A DNA stretch of 64,000 nucleotides from Terriglobia bacterium (lineage in GTDB: Bacteria > Acidobacteriota > Terriglobia > Terriglobales > Acidobacteriaceae), in the NCBI GenBank assembly GCA_020073215.1, contig JAIQFO010000004.1:118868-182867 (forward strand), in the 5' to 3' direction. How positions within the stretch are numbered: position 1 is the stretch's first letter; each line of letters starts with the position of its first letter. A program made the translations under genes and the position numbers. Under the pieces are notes generated by a model that did not search any database, had not been told where the DNA came from, and worked only from the letters and a program-made list of their open reading frames with translations. Shown here one piece after another: positions 26,822 through 33,600 of the stretch.

Positions 26822-27600
26822 CCGAAGACAGGACCGAAAAGACGACCCACGAACGGTGGACCGGAAAGCTGGACGCCTACATCGACGGTGAACTCGATTC
26901 CAGCCAGATGCAGGAACTGGACCGGCACCTGCGCGAGTGTTCAGGATGCACGGCGGAAGCGCTACGCAGGCTGCAATGGAAGCGCGTGATTCATTCGGCG
27001 GGGCAGTGTTATGAGCCGGATCCGGCGGTGCGGGAGCGAATACGCAGAAGCATTTCGCCCGCAAAGCCAGCGTGGTGGCAGTGGCGGCCAGCGTTTGCGG
27101 TCACGGCGGCGCTGTTGCTGGTGCTTGCTGGAGCGAGGATCATTCAACTGGAGACTGTCCAGCCGAAAAGGCATCTGGCGCAGGAAAGCTGGATGGCGGG
27201 TGAATTGGCCGATTTACACGTCGCCACGCTGGCGAGTGCGAATCCAGTCGATGTCGTGTCCTCCGACCGGCACAGCGTCAAACCCTGGTTCGCCGGAAAG
27301 ATTCCCTTCAGCTTCAATTTGCCGGAGTTACAAGGGTCGCAGTTTGAGCTGGTTGGAGGAAGAGTCAGTTATCTGGAGCAATCGCCCGGCGCGCAGCTAC
27401 TCTTTCGAGTGCGCAAGCACCAGATCTCAGTGTTCATTTTTCAGGCGAAGGCGCTGCCCCTCGGTTTGGCGAGCGCCGGGGAGATGGATGCGAGATCCTT
27501 CCATTTGGAACGCTGGCAGCGCGACGGCCTGCAATATTTTGCGATTAGTGACGCGGCTCCGGAAGATCTGCACGCGCTGAGCGATCTTCTGGGAAAATGA
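26818..27600 (+). CDS. Anti-sigma factor with zinc-finger (zf-HC2) domain
   Basis: The 260-residue protein starts at ATG 26818, overlapping the sigma gene by four bases. The N-terminal cytoplasmic domain has the zinc-binding anti-sigma motif H-x3-C-x2-C in LDRHLRECSGCTAE (about 35-48) and ELDAYIDGEL-like sequence before it. One transmembrane helix follows (about 89-106, AFAVTAALLLVLAGARII). The remaining 150 residues are periplasmic and could sense the signal, but match no domain I know. It is expected to hold the sigma factor at the membrane until released. Confidence 0.92.
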   Translation: MTEDRTEKTTHERWTGKLDAYIDGELDSSQMQELDRHLRECSGCTAEALRRLQWKRVIHSAGQCYEPDPAVRERIRRSISPAKPAWWQWRPAFAVTAALLLVLAGARIIQLETVQPKRHLAQESWMAGELADLHVATLASANPVDVVSSDRHSVKPWFAGKIPFSFNLPELQGSQFELVGGRVSYLEQSPGAQLLFRVRKHQISVFIFQAKALPLGLASAGEMDARSFHLERWQRDGLQYFAISDAAPEDLHALSDLLGK

Positions 27601-27691
27601 CCTCCGGCAACGCATACTCTGCGTTAGTACGCCCTGCGTTAGTATCCCTATCGAGTTAACGCACCCTGCCTATTACACCCCAGGTACAACT

Positions 27692-28408
27692 CTACGTTTC
27701 GATCCCCACGTGGCACACGCGGCCGACGATGTAGTGGCCGGGCCTCTGGCCGTTTTCCAGGGCTGTCACTTCAATCGGGTAGGCGGGGTTGTGTGGGCGC
27801 AGGATCAAGTGGCGGTCCGCAGCTTCAACGTACTTGATGGTGCAAGTTCCATCTCTACGCACGGCGTACATATTACTTTCGCCCTTGCGGTAGGGAGCCA
27901 ACGAATTATAGTGGCGGTCGAGCAGGAGGGTGGCCCCGGGCATGGTGCGCGGGTACATGCTCATTCCTTCCTGCGCGTCCGCCTTGATGATGACAAAGCG
28001 CTCCCATGCGCGACGGTCGCCGTCCACCTCCTCTTTCAGACGCTTCAGGAAGATCTTCTTGAACTTCAGAATCTCCTTGACGTGCATGCTCATAATAAGC
28101 GGTTCGAGGGCTGCGATATGCGAGTCGGTGACAACGACGTTGTCGAATTCATCCTCGCTCGGCGGGAGGATCCAGGCGCGCTTGTTGACTTCGGCGGGAT
28201 CGATGAGATCGAGCACTGAGAGGTGCTGCACGTTGAGAACTTTGTCCATGCCTTCGAGGCTGAGGCCACGCTTGCGGTTGAGGAAGTTGGAGATGTGGGC
28301 CTGCTTGAAGCCGGTCTGCCCCGCTAGACGAAGGCCGGTGAGTTCTCCTCTGTCAATGCGCTCCCAAAGGATATTGCGGAGATTTTCTTGAAGCATGCGA
28401 AATTTCAT
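27692..28408 (-). CDS. Phage-type transcriptional repressor, HTH plus S24-like domain
   Basis: The 238-residue protein has an N-terminal helix-turn-helix (about 26-58: LAGQTGFKQAHISNFLNRKR) and a C-terminal LexA/CI-like domain. The candidate catalytic serine is S150 in EGMSMYPRTMPGA and the lysine K192 in TCTIKYVE, a spacing close to that of LexA, so RecA-stimulated self-cleavage is possible. Cleavage normally needs an Ala-Gly or Cys-Gly site, which I cannot place with certainty. The ATG at 28408 lies six bases after a TATACT -10, suggesting a leaderless mRNA like lambda cI. A 23-bp palindrome at 28427-28449 overlaps its promoter, pointing to autorepression. Confidence 0.8.
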   Translation of the reverse strand: MKFRMLQENLRNILWERIDRGELTGLRLAGQTGFKQAHISNFLNRKRGLSLEGMDKVLNVQHLSVLDLIDPAEVNKRAWILPPSEDEFDNVVVTDSHIAALEPLIMSMHVKEILKFKKIFLKRLKEEVDGDRRAWERFVIIKADAQEGMSMYPRTMPGATLLLDRHYNSLAPYRKGESNMYAVRRDGTCTIKYVEAADRHLILRPHNPAYPIEVTALENGQRPGHYIVGRVCHVGIET

Positions 28409-28414
28409 GGCCGG

Positions 28415-28420
28415 AGTATA
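28415..28420 (-). promoter_or_regulatory. Candidate -10 of the repressor gene (leaderless)
   Basis: TATACT reads on the minus strand from 28420 to 28415, six bases before the repressor ATG (28408-28406). The region where a -35 would lie is covered by the palindromic operator. Confidence 0.5.
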
Positions 28421-28426
28421 AGTCGT

Positions 28427-28449
28427 AACAATAGCTAATAGCTATTGTT
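28427..28449. promoter_or_regulatory. 23-bp perfect palindromic operator
   Basis: The arms AACAATAGCTA and TAGCTATTGTT are exact reverse complements around a central A. The site lies in the 158-base divergent region between the repressor and the rightward gene set. A related half-site (ACAATA) occurs at 28473-28478, nearer to the rightward promoter. Confidence 0.8.
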
Positions 28450-28484
28450 AACAGAAGTACAACATCTATAGGACAATAAAGTTC

Positions 28485-28513
28485 TTGACTTAGCAGATTT
28501 TCAACCATACTAT
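28485..28513 (+). promoter_or_regulatory. Strong rightward sigma-70 promoter
   Basis: TTGACT (28485-28490) and TACTAT (28508-28513) are separated by exactly 17 bases, one of the best sigma-70 matches in the window. It points toward the small gene at 28567 and is arranged back to back with the repressor promoter, as in a phage early-control region. Confidence 0.7.
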
Positions 28514-28566
28514 GACCTGATAATATTTCTCATACTGCGCTATTTTGAGAAGAAAGGTTGTCAGCC

Positions 28567-28794
28567 ATGATAGAAGTACAGACCCCCGAAAACGAAGAGA
28601 GAGTCTTCGGGGAGTTTCGCCGGAAGGTACGCTCGGCGGAACTACTCTCGGCAGCCATGCAGCGGTTGTTGCAGGCCATTCACTTCAGCGGGCGTTTGAG
28701 CATCATTGTGCAGAACGGGCAGGTGCTCAAGTCTGGCTACGAGGAGGGTTACTTCCGGCAGCAGGAGCCGGGGGCAACCCTCAGGCTGCAGTAA
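28567..28794 (+). CDS. Small protein of unknown function (75 aa)
   Basis: The start is ATG 28567, about 11 bases after GAAAGG; a TTG at 28558 would add three residues. The product is charged (ENEERVFGEFRRKVRSAELL), followed by a helix (SAAMQRLLQAIHFSGRLSI) and a short beta-like end (IIVQNGQVLKSGYEEGYFR). It has no cysteines, membrane segment or signal. It is the first gene downstream of the rightward promoter, in the position of an early phage gene such as cro, but I see no helix-turn-helix. A strong intrinsic terminator follows 50 bases later. Confidence 0.6.
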   Translation: MIEVQTPENEERVFGEFRRKVRSAELLSAAMQRLLQAIHFSGRLSIIVQNGQVLKSGYEEGYFRQQEPGATLRLQ

Positions 28795-28844
28795 CTGCTT
28801 CACTGTTAATTAAATAGCAAGACAGGTCATCGTAAGAGAAACGG

Positions 28845-28879
28845 GCCCTGGACCGAGAAATCGGTACCAGGGCTTTTTT
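28845..28879 (+). terminator. Intrinsic terminator between the early gene and the zinc-ribbon gene
   Basis: GCCCTGG-ACCGA pairs with TCGGT-A-CCAGGGC around a GAAA loop, with one bulged A, and is followed by TTTTTT (28874-28879). It separates two genes of the same strand 33 bases before the next ATG, so downstream expression needs read-through or antitermination. Confidence 0.9.
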
Positions 28880-28911
28880 GTTTGATTTTCATTTCATACA
28901 GAGAGGCAATC

Positions 28912-29217
28912 ATGAACTTCATGGGCAGGATGGAAGGCCAGGAAATCCAAGTCGAGCTGAAGTATTGCGAGCGGTGCGGCGGATTGTGGCTGCGTCCGCG
29001 GGGGACGGACGGAGTGTATTGCGCCAGTTGCCGGGTGCGATTGGCGGCAATGCCGGACCCTGAGGGAGTGCGGCCCCGCGAGACGCGACGCCGCCGGAAA
29101 GCGCGCGTGCAAGGAACGGATCTTCACAGAGAAGAACTTGAGAACAGAGAAGAGCTTCAGAGCCAGGTCCTGATTGAATATCTGCAGGGAGTGGCGACGA
29201 TGGAGGTGCGAGCATGA
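28912..29217 (+). CDS. Small zinc-ribbon protein
   Basis: The 101-residue protein starts at ATG 28912 (MNFMGRMEGQ). Cysteines C19, C22, C37 and C40 (YCERCGGLW and YCASCRV) form a CxxC-x14-CxxC zinc ribbon, with a WLRPRG segment between. The C-terminal half is very basic (RETRRRRKARVQG) and then acidic, suggesting nucleic-acid or polymerase contact. Its stop overlaps the next ATG (ATGA at 29214-29217). The pair with a sigma-like protein, under a phage-type control region, suggests a role in transcription (inference). Confidence 0.75.
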   Translation: MNFMGRMEGQEIQVELKYCERCGGLWLRPRGTDGVYCASCRVRLAAMPDPEGVRPRETRRRRKARVQGTDLHREELENREELQSQVLIEYLQGVATMEVRA

Positions 29218-29789
29218 CCAGTGCACAAACGACGATCCCACAAGTATGGAGTCTGATGGGGCAGCAGGGACTGCCGCCATCGGTGGTGTTTGGCGAAACG
29301 GAGATGGACCTGTGGCCCTACCGCAGGCGCACGGTGGCGCTGCTGCGGCGGTATGCCCGGGCCTCGGTTGAGGTGGGGAGGCTGCCGTCGCTGCTGGGGC
29401 GGGAGTTCTTCCGGACGCGGGTCACATCGTACACGATGAGGAACTTTGAGGACGTCGTGATCTTTGTGACCGACATGGAGAAGGCGATCGAGAAGCTGAC
29501 CGCACTCGAGAAGAAGGTAGTGGCCATGAATGTATTGGAGGAATACAGCACGGACGAGGTAGCGCGCCTGCTCGGTTGCACCCCTAGGAACGTCCGGCGG
29601 CTCCTACAGGATGCGCTCGACCAGCTCTCTCGGGTCCTGCTCGCGGGTGGTTTGCTGGAGGAATTGCCTTCGGCCGGGAGCGGTCCCAAAACTTGTCAAG
29701 AGGGTCAGAACCACAATTTCGATGTAAGTGACTCAAAGGAAGGCGAAAATAAATTCCGAAACTATGTCCGTTTCCTCCCTCTGATTTGA
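29214..29789 (+). CDS. Sigma-70 region 4-like / RinA-ArpU-like regulator
   Basis: The 191-residue protein has a clear sigma region 4-type helix-turn-helix at about 101-143: LTALEKKVVAMNVLEEYS, then DEVARLLGCTPRNVRRLLQD and ALDQLSRVLL. No region 2 is visible in the N-terminal half, which is rich in arginine (PYRRRTVALLRRYARASV). This layout is like phage late-gene regulators of the RinA/ArpU kind more than a full sigma factor. The last 40 residues are polar and probably disordered. It is coupled to the zinc-ribbon gene by an ATGA overlap and followed by an intrinsic terminator. Confidence 0.75.
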   Translation: MTSAQTTIPQVWSLMGQQGLPPSVVFGETEMDLWPYRRRTVALLRRYARASVEVGRLPSLLGREFFRTRVTSYTMRNFEDVVIFVTDMEKAIEKLTALEKKVVAMNVLEEYSTDEVARLLGCTPRNVRRLLQDALDQLSRVLLAGGLLEELPSAGSGPKTCQEGQNHNFDVSDSKEGENKFRNYVRFLPLI

Positions 29790-29829
29790 TATCCTATATT
29801 TAAGAGTGGAAAAAAGTAAGAACTCTGAA

Positions 29830-29856
29830 GGGCGCGACGCAAATCGCGCCCTTTTT
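29830..29856 (+). terminator. Intrinsic terminator after the sigma-like gene
   Basis: GGGCGCGA and TCGCGCCC form a perfect 8-bp stem around CGCAAA, followed by TTTTT. It closes the 28912-29789 transcription unit. Confidence 0.92.
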
Positions 29857-29873
29857 CTATTTATGACGGGCGC

Positions 29874-29969
29874 ATGGCGAAGGCTAAGAAGAGTAGGTCA
29901 AGGTCGCAGCCGCTGCTTGAGGAGCTACAGAGAGTGACCGCGGTGCCAAAGAAGCCGGAGGTAGCTTAG
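29874..29969 (+). CDS. Possible 31-residue basic peptide
   Basis: An ATG at 29874 opens a 31-codon frame beginning MAKAKKSRSRSQPLLEEL, lysine- and serine-rich at the start and ending PKKPEVA. It lies in the gap between the terminator at 29856 and the phosphatase gene. No good ribosome-binding site is present and no family is recognised, so this could be chance. Confidence 0.25.
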   Translation: MAKAKKSRSRSQPLLEELQRVTAVPKKPEVA

Positions 29970-30030
29970 AATCAGAATCATTGTAAGACGCAGATTGAAG
30001 ATTGCGTCGAGAAGGCGAACGGAACGCAGC

Positions 30031-30495
30031 ATGGACATAACGTGGGTCACGGAACGAGTTGCACTGGGCGGTGGGATCTGGAACGCACGGAACATGGAAG
30101 AACTGGCGCAAAGCGGTGTGACTCACGTGCTGAACATGCAGATTGAGTTCGATGACCGACCGCTGGCGCAACCGCACGGGATCCGTGTGCTGTGGAATCC
30201 GACCGACGACGACTTCTTACCGAAGTCGCCGAAACTGCTGAAGCGCGGCGTTGATTTCGCGTTGGAAGCGCTGGACGACCCGGAGGCGCGGCTGTACGTG
30301 CATTGCGCGGCCGGGGTGCACCGGGCTCCGATGATGACGCTGGCGGTATTATGTGCGATGGAGTGGGAAATGGACGCGGCCATGGCGCTGATCGAAACGC
30401 GAAGGCCGTCGGCCGACTTCGCGGACGTGTATGTCGAGAGCGTGCGGCGATTTCTGGAGTCGCGTGTTGACCGCGAACCGCGGATTTCAGAATAA
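30031..30495 (+). CDS. Dual-specificity/tyrosine phosphatase family protein
   Basis: The 154-residue protein is a single phosphatase domain. The P-loop is HCAAGVHRAP, with nucleophile C92 and R98; the general acid is probably D60 or a neighbour in NPTDDDF. The N-terminus ITWVTERVALGGGIW resembles the start of dual-specificity phosphatases. It is cytoplasmic. The substrate may be a phosphotyrosine, phosphoserine/threonine or another phosphate ester. It lies between the sigma-like cassette and the giant surface protein on the same strand, with about 110 bases to the next gene, and may be cotranscribed with it. Confidence 0.88.
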   Translation: MDITWVTERVALGGGIWNARNMEELAQSGVTHVLNMQIEFDDRPLAQPHGIRVLWNPTDDDFLPKSPKLLKRGVDFALEALDDPEARLYVHCAAGVHRAPMMTLAVLCAMEWEMDAAMALIETRRPSADFADVYVESVRRFLESRVDREPRISE

Positions 30496-30606
30496 CCATT
30501 CGGAATTGAGTTGGGAGGCAATATGCGAAAGGGGCGCCGCTCGGCAGAGCGGCTTTCTTATTGGCCCGAATTGGGGTCGCGTGTGCTCACGAGGAGAAGA
30601 CAAGAG

Positions 30607-33600
30607 ATGCCCAGATCGTTCACGGTGAACCCGCGGTGTTTCCCGATGGCGGCGAAGGCTGTGATTTCGATGCTGCCGGTGTTGCTGATCGCGCTAACGT
30701 TGTCAACCGCTTCGCAGGCACAGGGGCCAGCACTTACGACAATCAGCGACACCGTGTATCGAGCCGACGGAACCGCCGCATCGGGCACAGTGCTAATCTC
30801 CTGGCCGTCGTTCCAGACCGCTGAGGGAGACGCGGTAGCGGCAGGCAACCTGGCTGTGACGATCGGACCAGGGGGCGCGTTTAGCGCACAATTGGTTCCG
30901 AACGTGGGCGCGTCTCCGGCGGGAACTTACTATGTCGTCGTCTTTCAGTTGGATGACGGAACCGTTCGAACGGAATATTGGGCAATTCCGGCGACGTCAC
31001 CGACGACGATTGCCGCGGTGCTGACGACACCAGGCACAGGGCTGGGAAATCTTGCCGTAACGCAGCAGTATGTGAACGGAGCGGTGGCAAACCGGGCGCT
31101 CGACACTGCTGTGGTGCACCTGGCGGGGACGGAGACGATCACGGGAACGAAGCAGTTTGCGGTGCCTCCGGCACTTCCCGTGCCGGCCGGCGCCAACGAC
31201 GCTGCGAACAAGGGTTATGTAGATGCGGCGGTAGCGAACGTAGGGTCGGGAGCGTACGTTTCCAAAGCGGGCGACACCATGACAGGTCCATTGTCCCTGC
31301 CTGCGGATCCAGCCGCACCCAACCAGGCCGCAGACCGGCATTATGTGGACGCAGGGCTCGCGGTGAAAGCGGACCTGGTAAATTCCACTATTCCAACCGG
31401 GGAATTAGGCGCGGGCATCGCCAATGCAACTACTTGTTTAAACGGTAACTCCACCTGGGGATCGTGTGGTGGTGGTGCACCGGCGGGGATTACTTACGCG
31501 ACCACGGCGCTGAATTGGACACAGCCCATCGCCAGCCCGTTGACCGGCGGATCGCTGTCAACCGTCACGCTGACACCCTGTCCGGTCGGGGTTGACACGA
31601 CGAGCGGAGCCGGGTACCAAGTACTCATTTCTGGCGGGGGAAAAAGTGAGGCCGTTAACGTAGTTACCGGAGCTGGTGGATGTACTTCGGGGGCGACGTC
31701 GGGAACAATTACGTTTACTCCTTTCTATTCCTATGCAGCTGGATACACGATCGGTTCGGCCTCTTCGGGTATTCAGGAGACCATCAATGCCGCCTGTGGG
31801 GCGATGACAACGACTCACCCAAATGGCCAGTGCAACGTAACCATTCCGGCGAACGGTGGTCCGAACAATTTATCGGGGCCGACGTCCGACCATCCACTGA
31901 GTAACTATCTCGTGTACGGGACGATTTACTTTCACGCCGGACAATCGGTCCTGAGCGGCTACGGGGTATCGCTCAACTGTTTAGGGCGAGGGCCATGTCT
32001 CCAGCTCGGCGACTTGCTGGATGCCAACCACTACGCGGACACGACCGTGAAGGGGATTCACTTCCGGGCCCCCGTGGTGTCCACTGGGGACCCGGCTTAT
32101 GCGGGCTCCGCGATTACCAGCACAGTGGTCGCTGGTTCGGTGGCCACGATCACTACTGCTTCCCCGCATGGATTTCGTCCTGGTGACATCATTGTGCAGC
32201 TCTTCACCGATGACGCTTCGTACTGGGGTGATGCGATTGTAACGACGGTGCCCAGTTCAACCACCTACACCTATGCGCACACGGGCACGATCGCTCCGCA
32301 AACGACCCCGGGAGTGACGGCGCTCGCTTATGAAGCTGTGCTAGACAATGCGAACAGCAGCCATTTTATCGACGTGGGCCAAGATGGTCTTTACGGAGAG
32401 TCGCGGCATTTTAACAACTTTTTCGACATGTGGGACGACGAGAACGCGGTGATCGACCACTTCAACAATAGCGCCATCTCGCTGAACGGAAACGCGAACT
32501 GGAATGGATCGTTTGTGTTCTCGGGCGGGGCGGCTAATGTCGGTCACCAACTCGCGCCGGTCATTACCATCCGCGATTCCAATATCACCGCCAACGATTC
32601 CAGCTGTGTCACCGACTACAATTCCAACGGGCTCTACTTCGAGAACACCGTTTGCCAGGCCACCGGGCTTTGGCAAGTGTACGCGTCGAACACCACCGGC
32701 AACTATCAAGGGGCTTACCTCAAAGACATCTACACGGAAAGTAGCACGGCGATGAATCCGGGAGCGCCGGCGCGTACTCCATTTCCCGGTCTTGGTATTG
32801 CTGGACTGATTGCGGGAAAGTCCACGGGCGCGGCAAGTTTCAGCGTCACAACGGGGGGAAGCACTGGACTTAGCGGAGGGATACCCTCGGGCGGCACAGG
32901 CTCAACGCCTTACTCTTACTACATCGTGGCCAACTTCGGCGGCCCGGCCCAAACCTATCCCATGCTCATCTTGAATTGGCTTTCCACGGGAAGCGATTCC
33001 ATCCCAGTAAACTGGCCGAGGCTGCCGGGTGCGATTAGCTACGATGTGATCCGCACAACCACGCCGGATGCGACTCATCCGGCACCCTACAACAGAGGAT
33101 GTCCCGGTGGATCGGGTGGCGCTTGCGGTTCTGTGGCAACGGCGATCTCGCAGGCCTCGGCTTGCTCTGGGGGGTTAGTCTGTACCTACACCGATACCGG
33201 GTCATCGACAACGGCTGCCTACACCGTTCAACGAGGCAATGCGGCAGTAAACTTGACTTTTTGGCCGGGAACGCTGGTATCGGTAAATCAGACGGTGACG
33301 ACGGACAGAGAGCTAGCTCCGGTCGTCGCCGTAGGTTTGTCCGATAACCCAATCCAAGTGACGGCACGGTGTTCAGGGGGTGGAGTGGCTTCGCCAGGAG
33401 GCTACACGATCTGCCTGGAGAGCACGACAGGGTCCAATCCCAACCAAACAGCAACGCTAATGGCTGACGGAACGGTCGTGGGCGGCGCCCAGTCGTTGTC
33501 CAAGGGGCGATTGAATTTTTCCGGTCCTTTCGGCGCCCTCATCTCTTCGCACCATATCATCACATTGCTAGACTCGCAGCCAGCCCTGACGCAAGCGACT

